Translations under genes and position numbers: made by a program
The notes under the pieces: generated by a model
The model's input: the letters and a program-made list of their open reading frames with translations, nothing else
What the model was told of the DNA's origin: nothing
The model's database searches: none
From: Caenimonas sedimenti
GTDB lineage: Bacteria; Pseudomonadota; Gammaproteobacteria; Burkholderiales; Burkholderiaceae_C
Direction: 5' to 3'
NCBI RefSeq assembly: GCF_007833165.1
Contig: NZ_VOBQ01000016.1
Span: 124,001-188,000, forward strand
Length of the DNA stretch: 64,000 nucleotides
Part shown: positions 33,866 to 42,505 of the stretch, piece by piece
How the letters are laid out: each line of letters begins with the position of its first letter
How positions within the stretch are numbered: the stretch's first letter is position 1

Positions 33866-34150
33866 TCAGCTCTCTTCCGGTCCCACTGAGCCGGTTTCCG
33901 GCCAGCCAAAATATGCGAGTCCCTGGTCGGTGCGCTCCTTATAGGCCTCGTAGGTTTCATGGTCGTCCACACACGGGGCGGTCACACCTCGAATCCTGAT
34001 CTCATTGGGCAGGAGGATGACGCGCACGAAGGAGCCGGCCCTGAAGCTGCAGGCGCGTGCTGCTTGGTCGGACAGAAGAACACCTACGCCGTCCGGCCAT
34101 TTGCGCAGCTTCGTGGTCACCGTCCTCGGCTTTGCTGTGGCGCTCACCAC
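33866..34150 (-). CDS. Second AbrB/MazE-like protein of a tandem pair
   Basis: A 94-residue protein starting at GTG 34150. Residues about 10-55 follow the swapped-hairpin pattern of AbrB/MazE DNA-binding domains: TTKLRKWPDGVGVLLSDQAA, then GSFVRVILLPNEIRIRGV. The C-terminal part (DDHETYEAYKERTDQG) is a charged helix such as MazE-type antitoxins use to bind their toxins. Its start lies inside the end of the first AbrB gene (7-base overlap), so the two are coupled. No MazF/PemK-like gene follows. Confidence 0.6.
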   Translation of the reverse strand: MVSATAKPRTVTTKLRKWPDGVGVLLSDQAARACSFRAGSFVRVILLPNEIRIRGVTAPCVDDHETYEAYKERTDQGLAYFGWPETGSVGPEES

Positions 34151-34353
34151 TTTGCCCTCGGCAAAGGTGAAGGTGGTGGAGGCTCGACGTACTCGCCCGC
34201 TGTCAGTCGTCCCCGTTGAGGGCGCAGCCGTATGTCCCCTGAGTCCAACAGACGCAGCGCGACGGCCGCCCCCTCTTTAAGCCCGGCGGCTTCCAAGAGA
34301 GAGACGGGCAGTCGCACCGCGCACGAGTTTCCAATCCGGACAATCTTTTGCAT
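34144..34353 (-). CDS. AbrB/MazE-like antitoxin-type regulator
   Basis: A 69-residue protein from ATG 34353, preceded by GGAGACGACCC. VRIGNSCAVRLPVSLLEAAG, then EGAAVALRLLDSGDIRL is a textbook AbrB/MazE swapped-hairpin domain. The Pro-rich tail (EPPPPSPLP) is not a normal toxin-binding helix. It is followed with overlap by another AbrB-like gene, giving two DNA-binding proteins without a toxin. Confidence 0.75.
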   Translation of the reverse strand: MQKIVRIGNSCAVRLPVSLLEAAGLKEGAAVALRLLDSGDIRLRPQRGRLTAGEYVEPPPPSPLPRAKW

Positions 34354-35126
34354 GGGTCGTCTCCGTGTACACATTGCGAACACATGCAAATTGGGTTCAT
34401 CCGCCCAGTGCCGCTTTCGGCTACCACGCATGCACCGTGCTCGTAAGGGGATTTCGGCATCTGTTGATGCAGCGCGGGCACTACTGGAGAGTTCCGCAAG
34501 CGGGCTCAAAAATGCAACATCGGAATCGGCAAAGTCATTTGTTTGCGCCAAGACCTCATGGGCGGATCAATGCATTTCTCGGAGAACAAAGTTTGCACCG
34601 AAAGGCGCTACACAGTGCTCCGAATGACAGTCGCGGCATTGGAGGAATATCAAGTCTCCACGCTGCTTCAGATTGCGATCAATGCGTATTTGCGTATCCG
34701 CAAAAGTCCACCTATGGCAAAGTCATTTAGATCTGACAAAAGCGTAGGTAAGACCGAAAATACGTCCTTGAATCCTCGAAGGTGCTGGTTCTTCACCAGC
34801 GGGTAGCAGGCCGAGAAGCCTATGCCAGGGGCTCGCAGCAGCGACCAACCCCGCCTCTCAACGACTCGTCAGGCACGAGTCTCAGGCGCCAATGCCCATG
34901 CTCTGGGCAGAGTGGCGAGCTACCGTAGGCGTGCGGCGACTATCAGTCGTCCGGCCGCTGCATTCCGGCTCCGCATTTGGAGCCAGGCAGCGGTGCTGGT
35001 TGCCACGACCGCGAGGACCGAACAACTCACGAGCCACCGTTGATGCGGTGGTTGTCAAACAGGCCATGTGCGAGGTCCAGCAGCGACCGGTCTGCGCATG
35101 CCTTCCACCTTTCAAGTGAAATCATC
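34354..35126. other. 773-base stretch without a confident gene
   Basis: AT-richer than its surroundings between about 34,480 and 34,800. The best frame (plus, 34543-34806, or from the inner ATG 34624) has a short helical segment TVAALEEYQVSTLLQIAINA that could be the core of a small ribbon-helix-helix-like protein, but start signals are poor. No RNA gene or repeat recognised. Confidence 0.3.
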
Positions 35127-35654
35127 ATGACCAAGAATCCCCCTCCAACGAGCATCTCCGACTACTTCATTGGCTCGAATAGACATCTCAAAATTCTGTG
35201 CTTCCAGCTCCAGCGCGCGGAAATCGAGCGTCGTTCGACCAAGCGAGCCCTTCGCTGGCTGAAAGGTCTCAGCTCAAATCGAGAATCCGCGTGGGCCAAT
35301 CGAAATACCATGGCTCTGCAAGTTTTCGGCTATGACTCCGACGAACGCGAGCTTTGGCAAATCCCTGAGGTCTGTCAGTTCATGCAGGACCTTCATCGCA
35401 AGTGGAAGTACTGGTTCTTCTTTGCCTCGCATGAAGTACCAACACTTTCGGTTCTGGAAGCGTGCATCCTGGGAGCAGAGCAAGTCTCGCCAGGCGTGCA
35501 GAAGGTCGATACGGCGAAGTCGCAGCGGTATTTCGCCGAATGTGCTGAGGCGATGAACCGTCTGTTCGAGCGATTCGACTTCCCCTGGGAGGAGAATGAT
35601 CGAATCGGAGCGGGCATCATGAAGGTCTATCAAGACCGAGCTACGCGGCAGTAG
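35127..35654 (+). CDS. Hypothetical protein
   Basis: A 175-residue soluble, aromatic-rich protein from ATG 35127, preceded by TTTCAAGTGAAATC; the frame upstream to 34977 is not supported. It is almost all helical (LCFQLQRAEIERRSTKRALR, LWQIPEVCQFMQDLHRKWKY) and ends with MNRLFERFDFPWEENDR. I know no family for it. It stands alone with its own terminator at 35672 and is convergent with the DUF5131 gene. Confidence 0.6.
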   Translation: MTKNPPPTSISDYFIGSNRHLKILCFQLQRAEIERRSTKRALRWLKGLSSNRESAWANRNTMALQVFGYDSDERELWQIPEVCQFMQDLHRKWKYWFFFASHEVPTLSVLEACILGAEQVSPGVQKVDTAKSQRYFAECAEAMNRLFERFDFPWEENDRIGAGIMKVYQDRATRQ

Positions 35655-35671
35655 GTGTCTCGTGCCGACCC

Positions 35672-35706
35672 CCCCCGAGGTCAGCGAAGGCCTCGGGGGC
35701 TTCTGC
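35672..35706 (+). terminator. Intrinsic terminator
   Basis: Nine-base GC arms (CCCCCGAGG and complement) around a 10-base loop followed by CTTCTGCTTTC, 17 bases after the stop of the gene 35127-35654. The weak T-tract lowers confidence. Confidence 0.6.
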
Positions 35707-35752
35707 TTTCGGCGGGCGCGGAGGGCCAAGTGAGCCCTCCGGTGCTTGCTAC

Positions 35753-36616
35753 CTACGTCCGGCTCGCCTCCGGCACAGGGAACTCTGTCCACTGCCGGCC
35801 CCTTAAATCGCGGCCCGCGGCCTTCTTCCCGACGTTGACTAGCTGCACCGCCGTACCGTCCTGGCGCGCCAACCGGATGGTTTGGTGCCGCCCAACGTCA
35901 CCGACCGGGTTCAGCAACCCCCAACTGCCCCATTGCTTGAACAGGAATGGTACGCCAGCCTCTTGGCACTGCGCCAGCAAGCTTTCGGCCCACTCGGGGT
36001 TCATCGGCCGGGCGCCGTGTTCAGATTCGCCGCCGCAAATGACCCAGTCGATCCTCACGCCGTTGCGACCTGGCTGAAGGTAGCGCCGAATGTCCACCGG
36101 ACCCAGCAAGGGCTCGCAGGACAGGAACCGCACACTCGCGGTTGTGAAGTCCTGCAGGTACTTGATACGCTTGTCCGCCTGCTCCTGGTTCTCTACAGTC
36201 GTGCCGATCCACACCTGGGGCGGGAACTGATAGTCAATGGGCAGCAGCTTCTTGATCGAGTGCGGCCGTTTGGTCAGCAACAACCAGTCCAGGCCGGGGG
36301 TGGCGTCAATCAGACGCAGCAACCGTTGCCGGTGCCGGGCAAGATCGTCCCGGACTTCAAACACGTCCGCCATCGACGCGCAGAACACCCGCTTCCTGGC
36401 GCCTTCAGCCGCTGCTTCGTTGTTCCAGATCAGGGGTTTGTCCCAATTGGCATCGCTGAGGAACCGCCGCGGTGCGTCGTGACCCCACACGTTGTGCCCA
36501 TAGCGCCTCGCCATGTTGTCTGCGTAGCAATGGTCGCACCCGGGCGACACCTTGGTACAGCCCCACCACGGGTTGAACGTGTGGTGGGTCCATTCGATAG
36601 TTGAGTTCTCGGCCAT
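35753..36616 (-). CDS. DUF5131 (phage Gp37/Gp68) family protein
   Basis: A 287-residue protein from ATG 36616 (MAENSTIEWTHHTFNPW). The N-terminal WWGCTKVSPGCDHCYA has C-x5-C-x2-C cysteines, probably an iron-sulfur or metal site as in radical-SAM-like DUF5131 proteins. Later blocks RVFCASMADVFEV, WLLLTKRPHSI and CGGESEHGARPM are family hallmarks. Members occur in phages and mobile elements, often next to a 'three-Cys-motif partner' gene, which is not seen here. Biochemical role unknown. Downstream of the replication gene on the same strand. Confidence 0.85.
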   Translation of the reverse strand: MAENSTIEWTHHTFNPWWGCTKVSPGCDHCYADNMARRYGHNVWGHDAPRRFLSDANWDKPLIWNNEAAAEGARKRVFCASMADVFEVRDDLARHRQRLLRLIDATPGLDWLLLTKRPHSIKKLLPIDYQFPPQVWIGTTVENQEQADKRIKYLQDFTTASVRFLSCEPLLGPVDIRRYLQPGRNGVRIDWVICGGESEHGARPMNPEWAESLLAQCQEAGVPFLFKQWGSWGLLNPVGDVGRHQTIRLARQDGTAVQLVNVGKKAAGRDLRGRQWTEFPVPEASRT

Positions 36617-36815
36617 GTGATTTCCTCTGTTGCCCCGGGCAAGACGCACCGGTGCAGACGCTTTACAGAAAGCGTGGATCGGACCCGAAGCGGCTCTGCC
36701 GCATTGATCGATCAGGGCGTTGGTGCCGATGATCTTGACGTGGGGCGCGTCGTCAGCCCAGGCGCAGTGCGTGAGCCCGCCCGTCTGGTCGTCTGACACG
36801 CGAGCTGCGGAGCAG

Positions 36816-37997
36816 TCAGAGTCCGCTGATCGCTACATCCTCGGCGCGAACTAGGCTTTTGCCCGGCGGCCAGTATCGGGCGGTCCCGTAGGCCCATTCG
36901 GGGATCGGCACGATGTTCGCGGGCACCAGTAGGTCGCCGAGGTCCAAGGCGGGCAGCTTTTCGGGCCGGCGAGCTGCAGAGATATCTACGCCGAACTTGA
37001 GTTTGACCTCCTTGGCGTGCTTGTGGACAGATGCGCGGCAGTACTCCGCCGCCAGGTCATTTCCGCCCAGCCACAGGCGGTAGGCGCGGCGTGCACCGTT
37101 GCTAAGGCCTTCGACCTCGTCGTCTGTGAGTTGCCGTTGGATCGAGTTGGCGATGTTGTACGTCTTCAGGAGTTCAAAGTACAGGGCGTCGAGGTCCACG
37201 GACTCCCAGTTCATGACGTACAGCAGGCTCTTCAGCGGCTTTTCACCCTTATAAGTCTTCGCCAGCCAGACGCGGCCTGCTTCGTCAACGCCGTGCGTGC
37301 GGAACCACTGGGAGTACAGCTTGATCTCGATGCGCAGCGACCGGCGTGCGAGATCCAGCAGCCGCTGCTGAAGCGGGCCGGGCTTGGGCATGTCTTTCAG
37401 CAGGAGTTCGTACTTGCAGTAGATCGTGCAGGTGTGGTTCTGGGAGCGCCCCTTGGGGCCGAACCCTAGCGTCAGGCAGGTCTCCCAGTCCCGATGCTTG
37501 CCAGTGGGGTTGTTGGCGTCGATGGCGTTGATGGCCGGCAGCTTCTGGCTTGGGTCCCACGAGAAGTTGGCGCAGAGGTGCATTTCTTGCAGCTTCACAT
37601 AGCCGCGGGCCCAATCCGCGACTTCTTCGGGCGTAGGCCGCCGGTCGTACCGCTGAGCAGCCAGTTCGAGAATGTTGTGCGCGTAGGACCTGATGTCGCC
37701 GTGGCCGAAGAAGTTGTGGTCCTGCAATTGCTTCGGCGGGCAGCAGTCCGCCAGCAGCTCGTAGGCGTGGTCGCGGTCCGGAACCACAAGTGACCGGGCA
37801 TAGAAGTAGGCGGGGTCGTCGTACTTCCGCTTGGCCTTGGTACCGACCGCTTCGGAGGCGGTGGTGTACTTGCCGTAGTTCGGATCTTCTCTGTTGAAGA
37901 TCGCGCCCAACGGCTGGTGGGCGAGGGCGGCTACGACTCTAAGGCGGTCAATGTGAACGTGGCCGACTGTCTGAGCTGGTTGAACTGGTGAGGACAT
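36816..37997 (-). CDS. Phage/plasmid replication protein, II/X-like
   Basis: A 393-residue protein. The layout resembles the gene II/X family of replication initiators from filamentous phages and related plasmids: TLGFGPKGRSQNHTCTIYCK (the strand and YxK segment), LLDLARRSLRIEIKLYSQWF (the conserved RIE strand), CRASVHKHAKEVKLKFGVDI and the end PEWAYGTARYWPPG. Such proteins nick a replication origin. In an integrated element it suggests that the excised form can replicate or transfer. Upstream is a 288-base non-coding region containing an AT-rich dyad. Confidence 0.6.
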   Translation of the reverse strand: MSSPVQPAQTVGHVHIDRLRVVAALAHQPLGAIFNREDPNYGKYTTASEAVGTKAKRKYDDPAYFYARSLVVPDRDHAYELLADCCPPKQLQDHNFFGHGDIRSYAHNILELAAQRYDRRPTPEEVADWARGYVKLQEMHLCANFSWDPSQKLPAINAIDANNPTGKHRDWETCLTLGFGPKGRSQNHTCTIYCKYELLLKDMPKPGPLQQRLLDLARRSLRIEIKLYSQWFRTHGVDEAGRVWLAKTYKGEKPLKSLLYVMNWESVDLDALYFELLKTYNIANSIQRQLTDDEVEGLSNGARRAYRLWLGGNDLAAEYCRASVHKHAKEVKLKFGVDISAARRPEKLPALDLGDLLVPANIVPIPEWAYGTARYWPPGKSLVRAEDVAISGL

Positions 37998-38235
37998 GGT
38001 GTGGTTGCGTGAAAGTGGTTGAGCTGGTCCTTTACAGTTAAAAAATGAACAAATGTTGGGTGGTATAGCGGCGGCAGCAGCTTGGCCGTGGGGATTGGTT
38101 CTGCGGCGTTTGATAAAGCTAGAGCTCGGTGAAAATCACGTTTGCCGGCTCCGCTGAGGGATTCGACACACACCCTCTCGTCCCCCGGCCGCGACGGCGC
38201 TGTCGGTACCGTTCCCCGCCACTGAACGTTGTGGG

Positions 38236-38252
38236 ATATTCCCGGAATATTC
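38236..38252. promoter_or_regulatory. AT-rich dyad upstream of the replication gene
   Basis: ATATTC-CCG-GAATAT is a perfect inverted repeat with a 3-base centre; GAATATTC inside it is itself an 8-base palindrome and GAATATT recurs 18 bases later. It sits in the 288 non-coding bases (37998-38285) before the replication protein gene. An operator or an origin element is possible; neither is shown. Confidence 0.4.
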
Positions 38253-38285
38253 ACGAATGAATGAATACCTGAATATTTCGCGCGT

Positions 38286-38888
38286 CTAGGGCTGCACGCG
38301 CCCCGCCCGCCTTTCAAATTCCTTCTTGCAGACACGGTCCAGAAAGTCGGCAACGTGCCGTGCAACTCGTTCGTTGCGATCCGTACCGAACGAACTCGCA
38401 CGTTCCAGTTGCAAGCCGACAAGTCGGGGCATGCCTGCGCGGCAGAGCCCGGTCACCCAGCGCGGGTTGTTGACGTCTGGGAAAGGCTGCATGTAGTAGG
38501 CGATGCCTGGAAGGTCGCCAATGGCCTCTTCAAGTTCCTCAAACGCACGCCCGTACAAATACTCGGCCTGCCGCGGCAGATCGGGGCCGAGAAACGGGCC
38601 TGGTCGGCCACGACTACCACGAGCCCGACCCCTTCGGGCTTGCCGGCTTACGTCATCGGCCTCGCGAAGACGGCGTAAATACTCGACAAGTCGATCTCGA
38701 ACCTCTCGGGGCGGATTCACGCGGAGTGGCCCGCCGTAAAGCTCGTGCTGCAACTGCGACCACTGTGGCCCTGTCAAGGCAGCCCTGACTTCTTCTGCAT
38801 CCACCGCCTCCCCAGTGTTGAGCCGGACACGCATGCGCAGAAGATCGACATGCCGCCCGACGCCTCGAACGCGAGATCTGCTCGTCAC
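38286..38888 (-). CDS. Hypothetical protein
   Basis: A 200-residue Arg-rich soluble protein. The middle (RPGPFLGPDLPRQAEYLYGR then AFEELEEAIGDL) and the end (VARHVADFLDRVCKKEFERR) are helical. No motif known. Its start overlaps the stop of the upstream HTH protein by 4 bases, so both are one operon that reads toward the replication gene. Confidence 0.6.
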   Translation of the reverse strand: MTSRSRVRGVGRHVDLLRMRVRLNTGEAVDAEEVRAALTGPQWSQLQHELYGGPLRVNPPREVRDRLVEYLRRLREADDVSRQARRGRARGSRGRPGPFLGPDLPRQAEYLYGRAFEELEEAIGDLPGIAYYMQPFPDVNNPRWVTGLCRAGMPRLVGLQLERASSFGTDRNERVARHVADFLDRVCKKEFERRAGRVQP

Positions 38889-39862
38889 CGCTTTCCAGGG
38901 CGTCGAGCCTTCAAGCCGAGACGCTTCAACTCCTTCGATACCATCGATTGGCTAATCCCCAACGCCTCGGTCAGCCCGGCTTGGGAGAGTCCCTTTTCGA
39001 CCAGGCTGGCGATCTTTCTGTCGCGTAGGGCATCCCGAGTCTCTTCCGCAGCCCGAGCGTCGTTCTGGTCAATATTCAGGCGAAGCACCAGTTGCCCATC
39101 CTCCACCAAGTGCCAGCAACGGAACCGCAGCGGGGACTCGTCGAAATCGCCGGTGCGATCACGGACGACGATGAAGCTCTGGTCAGGAGCCATCCCTGAC
39201 AGGGGATCCGGCTGAACAATGAGCCGCTGACCTCCAACGCAATATTCGCTGAGGCGTTCGCCGCTTGCCGGCAGATCATCGAACACAACCAGCGTGTGGC
39301 CATTCGTCCTTGCAGATTCCATCAGGTATTCCGCGGTTTCACGGAGATCGGTGTTTTTCGGTGTCTCACGATGTTTGGTGGTTCTCGGCGCCGCTTCCAG
39401 CCAGTCAGACAATCGGTAGATGATGATTGCCTGACCGCGCGGCGCATCGTCCCCCGAAGGAACCAGCACGCGGCGGCCATAGACGTTGTTCAGGCTGAAT
39501 CCCGTGGACGGATATGTCAGCCGCAGGTGCGCCAACGAAGAGGTGGCTTCGTCGTCGTCGTCGGCCGTGATCTGCTGAACAGCACGCTCGTCATCTTCAG
39601 CAAGGTCGAGGGTACCGAGATGAATCCGAACGCAGTTCCTGCTGGCGCTTTTCCCGAAGAGGTCGAGTGATCCTCCCGTCGCCAGCTTTGTTCCAAGAGC
39701 GAGTGCGAATGCGCGACCCATCAGGCCCGCGTTGGCGGGCATCTCGAACACATTGACGGCGGCCCTCCGCAGCAGGCCAGGCCAAACGAATCGACGAGAG
39801 TCGGTCCAGGGCTCAAGTCCGGTGGGGGAAGCTTGATCCCCCTTGTTGAAAGAGTTAGCCAT
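38885..39862 (-). CDS. Hypothetical protein with C-terminal HTH
   Basis: A 325-residue protein. The last ~55 residues form a helix-turn-helix (RKIASLVEKGLSQAGLTEAL, then GISQSMVSKELKRLGL) as in ParB- or Spo0J-like and transposase regulators. The rest is unrecognised: a region GHTLVVFDDLPASGERLSEY and an earlier RLTYPSTGFSLNNVYGRRVL, without a P-loop. It is probably a regulator or partition-like protein of the element. First gene of a two- or three-gene minus-strand operon. Confidence 0.6.
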   Translation of the reverse strand: MANSFNKGDQASPTGLEPWTDSRRFVWPGLLRRAAVNVFEMPANAGLMGRAFALALGTKLATGGSLDLFGKSASRNCVRIHLGTLDLAEDDERAVQQITADDDDEATSSLAHLRLTYPSTGFSLNNVYGRRVLVPSGDDAPRGQAIIIYRLSDWLEAAPRTTKHRETPKNTDLRETAEYLMESARTNGHTLVVFDDLPASGERLSEYCVGGQRLIVQPDPLSGMAPDQSFIVVRDRTGDFDESPLRFRCWHLVEDGQLVLRLNIDQNDARAAEETRDALRDRKIASLVEKGLSQAGLTEALGISQSMVSKELKRLGLKARRPGKR

Positions 39863-39974
39863 AGATGATGGGTTTGGGGTTAATCCTGGGAAAGTCCCAG
39901 TTTTTATGCAGAGCTAGCGGTCCACCACACGCACCGTTCAAGCGGCTCACGCCGCTCAAATGGCTCATGGGTGC

Positions 39975-40481
39975 TTAAGGTTGAATAGCGTGGGGTGCTC
40001 CTTTCGAAGATGGGGTTGGCGGCCGCGACGAGGCCGCCGGTGGCGTCGGATTGCTGCGAGCCCGGGAGCGACGCCCGGCCGGGCGCATCTCGACGTCCGC
40101 GTCCCGGAGTGCCTGGGAAAGCTTCAACTTGCCCACGTGGAACTCCGAGCACAGGCTGTCGAGGGTGCGACCAGCTCGGTAGAGATCGGCGAGGAGTTCG
40201 ACTTGGAGGCTGCCGGCTTCAGCAGGCTGGCCCTGAACCGCGGCCAGGCCCGATTGCTTCAGGTCTTCGGCCTGCGCGGCAGTCGCGCGCTGCCTAAGGG
40301 CCCATTCCCATAGGACGCTCTTGCGCCACCGTTCGGCCCGAGGGCCGAAAGTGCAACACGCCTGTGGAATTGGATCGATAGGCCGCTTCTGCAGTGCACG
40401 GAACACACCGCGAGGAATGCTCAGGAGCGCACAACCACCCCCAAGCCCCACCAGTCGATCTTCCTCACCGTGAGGAAGCAT
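39975..40481 (-). CDS. AlpA-like regulator of the element
   Basis: A 168-residue protein from ATG 40481 (MLPHGEEDRLV); the frame to 40526 is longer but less likely. The N-terminal region GCALLSIPRGVFRALQKRP, then AERWRKSVLWEWALRQ matches the winged HTH_17/AlpA layout (HTH, basic wing, WxxxD-like end). A second possible HTH is RTLDSLCSEFHVGKLKLSQA near residue 125. AlpA-type proteins next to P4-type integrases control excision. It lies 323 bases from the integrase on the same strand. Confidence 0.55.
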   Translation of the reverse strand: MLPHGEEDRLVGLGGGCALLSIPRGVFRALQKRPIDPIPQACCTFGPRAERWRKSVLWEWALRQRATAAQAEDLKQSGLAAVQGQPAEAGSLQVELLADLYRAGRTLDSLCSEFHVGKLKLSQALRDADVEMRPAGRRSRARSNPTPPAASSRPPTPSSKGAPHAIQP

Positions 40482-40804
40482 TCGAACTCCATTACGAACT
40501 CGTAATGGCGTCGAGCGTCGCCACAATCCAACGAGTCAGCGAACGAGTTCGCCAAGCCCATTGGGGCCAAGGCAGGTTGCGACGTAGGAATGAAAAGCGC
40601 CTTGCTACTCACACCCACACGCTCGCCTCGACGGATCGGGGCGGCATCAAGGTCAAAGACCTTGTTCGCAAACTGTGTTTGCTCGATTTGTGGGTAATGG
40701 GGCGGGGATTTGGTATGCCTCGCCGGAAGCGCGTTGGACCAATGCCAGCCAAGAGAATTCTTGACATCTGCCGACCGTTGCAGTCGGAGCCCAGGCGGCG
40801 GATT
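40482..40804. other. 323-base stretch between integrase and AlpA-like gene
   Basis: Open frames here only shadow the integrase or the AlpA-like gene and lack start signals. I see no repeat or RNA gene. It probably holds the promoter of the AlpA-like gene. Confidence 0.4.
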
Positions 40805-42085
40805 TTAATGAGGTCCGATGCGGTCGTCAACCGAGGGAGACGCCAAGGCACTCATGCAGTATTTTCCCCACTCATCCATAAGTTCCCGGCGCCGGGCGAG
40901 CTGATCGTCGCGCTGGTACGAGCGTTCCAAAAGCGGGGCGGTGTGGGCAAGCGCAGCCTCTGCCAACTCGCGCGGGAACTCCGTTTCGGCGGCTGCGTAG
41001 GACCGGAAGCTTGCCCTGAAGCCGTGCGGTACCGCCGGTGTGGCAAGGAGTCCGCGTTCTTTTAAGCCGCGCATCACTTGCAGCATGCTCATCTGTGAGA
41101 TATGCGTACCCTTGCGACTCCCCTGAAAAACCCAGACTCCGCTATTGCTGGTCAACAGGGGCTCGACGAGATCGAACGCCGCTGCGCTGAGTGGAACTCG
41201 GTGAGCTTTTCCGTTCTTGCACCTGCTCGCAGGTATGGTCCAGGTTTTTTTGAGGAGATCAAATTCTTTCGGTTGCGCGCCAATGACCTCGCCAGTACGA
41301 GTCGCGGTCAAGATCAGGAAGTCAAGGGCGACGTAGGACGTACTCCGCGACAAGTTGCGCAGCAGTTTGACGAACGCGGGGACCTGTTCGTAGGGCAGGG
41401 CAGGATGATGAACAACGCGCTTCGCCACGCTGTTTGCGGGAAGTACTTCGCTCAAGTAGTTCGTGAATCGCGCCGGGTTGTCGGGCCCGCGCCAGCCCAA
41501 CACTGCGGCTGCCCCCAAGATGCGTTCCATGCGGCCTCGGACGCGGCGCATTGTTTCGGGCTTCTTGTTCCACGCGTCGTCCTTGGTAAGGACGGCCAGC
41601 ACCATGTGCACGTCGATATCCGCCAATGGGATGTCGCCAATGACGGGGTAGACGTAGGTTTCAAGGCTTGAGTACCACTGCTGGTGAGCCTTTGGGTTCC
41701 GGTGTTGACCTTGCAGTCCCTTCACAAACTCTTGGGCAAAAACGCGAAAGGTCTGCTTTTGCGCGGTACGGGCAGCATGCCGCTCACGGTCCAGCTCAAT
41801 CTTCGGGTCCCGACCCGCCAAGAGCATCTTGCGAAGCCTAAGGGACTCGGCACGAGCCTCTTCAAGCGTCACCGTGTGGGTTGGTCCCAGCCCGATGCTC
41901 TTGGGCAGCCCAAGGAGTTGGAACCTGAAGTTCCATGACTTCGCTCCGGTGGGTGTGACTTGAAGGTGCAAGTTGCCGCCATCGGCGTAGAGACGAGTGC
42001 CGGCGTCGCCTGGCAAGGGTTGCACCGTGTCTACGAAAGCCTGCTTGAGGCGGTTCAGTTCTCTGGCCATGTGCACATCTTCCAT
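40805..42085 (-). CDS. P4-type tyrosine integrase (DUF4102 N terminus)
   Basis: A 426-residue protein; ATG 42070 is an equally good start (MARELNRLKQAF). The DUF4102 arm-binding domain is shown by LYADGGNLHLQVTPTGAKSW, then IGLGPTHTVTLEEARAESLR. The catalytic residues are complete: Arg in TATRTGEVIGA near 261, Lys in RCKNGKAHRVPL, HxxR in PHGFRASFRS, His in ALAHTAP and Tyr in RSYQRDD near 389. Its promoter end faces the chromosomal genes and the presumed attachment site, the normal position for the integrase of a genomic island. Confidence 0.93.
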   Translation of the reverse strand: MEDVHMARELNRLKQAFVDTVQPLPGDAGTRLYADGGNLHLQVTPTGAKSWNFRFQLLGLPKSIGLGPTHTVTLEEARAESLRLRKMLLAGRDPKIELDRERHAARTAQKQTFRVFAQEFVKGLQGQHRNPKAHQQWYSSLETYVYPVIGDIPLADIDVHMVLAVLTKDDAWNKKPETMRRVRGRMERILGAAAVLGWRGPDNPARFTNYLSEVLPANSVAKRVVHHPALPYEQVPAFVKLLRNLSRSTSYVALDFLILTATRTGEVIGAQPKEFDLLKKTWTIPASRCKNGKAHRVPLSAAAFDLVEPLLTSNSGVWVFQGSRKGTHISQMSMLQVMRGLKERGLLATPAVPHGFRASFRSYAAAETEFPRELAEAALAHTAPLLERSYQRDDQLARRRELMDEWGKYCMSALASPSVDDRIGPH

Positions 42086-42231
42086 ATGGGCCGACGCACG
42101 TTTCGAACTGAACTGGCAATACGGGAGACCTGTACGCTAGAACCGAAAACCGATTGCGCGCTTGTCAGTTCTCGGTTTCAGTGTTGTACGATCCACACAT
42201 TGGGGCTGTACGTTACCCTGTGGTAGCCTGT

Positions 42232-42241
42232 CGCTCCGCCA
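42232..42241. other. Presumed right attachment site (tRNA acceptor-end fragment)
   Basis: CGCTCCGCCA looks like the 3' acceptor end of a serine tRNA, including the CCA, and is followed after 9 bases by a terminator with no gene in front of it. No complete tRNA is visible here, so the intact gene would be at the other end of the element outside the window. Inference from position and sequence only. Confidence 0.4.
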
Positions 42242-42250
42242 GTAACGAAC

Positions 42251-42275
42251 AGCCGCCTCCGGGCGGCTTTCTTCT
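42251..42275 (+). terminator. Intrinsic terminator at the element-chromosome border
   Basis: AGCCGCC and its complement around a TCCG loop, followed by TTCTTCT. No plus-strand gene of the element ends here, so it was probably the terminator of the chromosomal gene split off by integration. Confidence 0.65.
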
Positions 42276-42284
42276 GCCCCCATC

Positions 42285-42461
42285 ATGTTCAACGATTTCG
42301 GCGTGATGCTGCTGGTGCTCCTGAGCTTCGCGCTCACGTTCACGGTCGCGCGTTTCCTCTCCCGCAATTTCCGCGCGAAGCGGCGCGCGCGCGAGGAAGC
42401 CGCGCGCCGCGCCGGCGAAAGCCGGCAGGTGCGGCGGGCACGCGAACGCCGGCAGAAATGA
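42285..42461 (+). CDS. Small single-pass membrane protein
   Basis: A 58-residue protein: one membrane helix (VMLLVLLSFALTFTVARF, residues about 7-24) followed by a strongly basic tail rich in Arg and Ala. It is the first chromosomal gene after the element. Third positions are GC-rich and it has its own terminator directly behind the stop. It is too short to place in a family; the topology suggests a cytoplasmic basic tail. Confidence 0.6.
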   Translation: MFNDFGVMLLVLLSFALTFTVARFLSRNFRAKRRAREEAARRAGESRQVRRARERRQK

Positions 42462-42490
42462 GAAGGCCGCCCGCAGGCGGCCTTCCTTCT
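42462..42490. terminator. Terminator, possibly bidirectional
   Basis: Ten-base arms (GAAGGCCGCC and complement) around CGCA, placed right after the stop of the small membrane protein gene and before the end of the convergent frame at 42506; pyrimidine-rich on the plus side. Confidence 0.75.
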
Positions 42491-42505
42491 CTCCCTGACA
42501 TCGTT

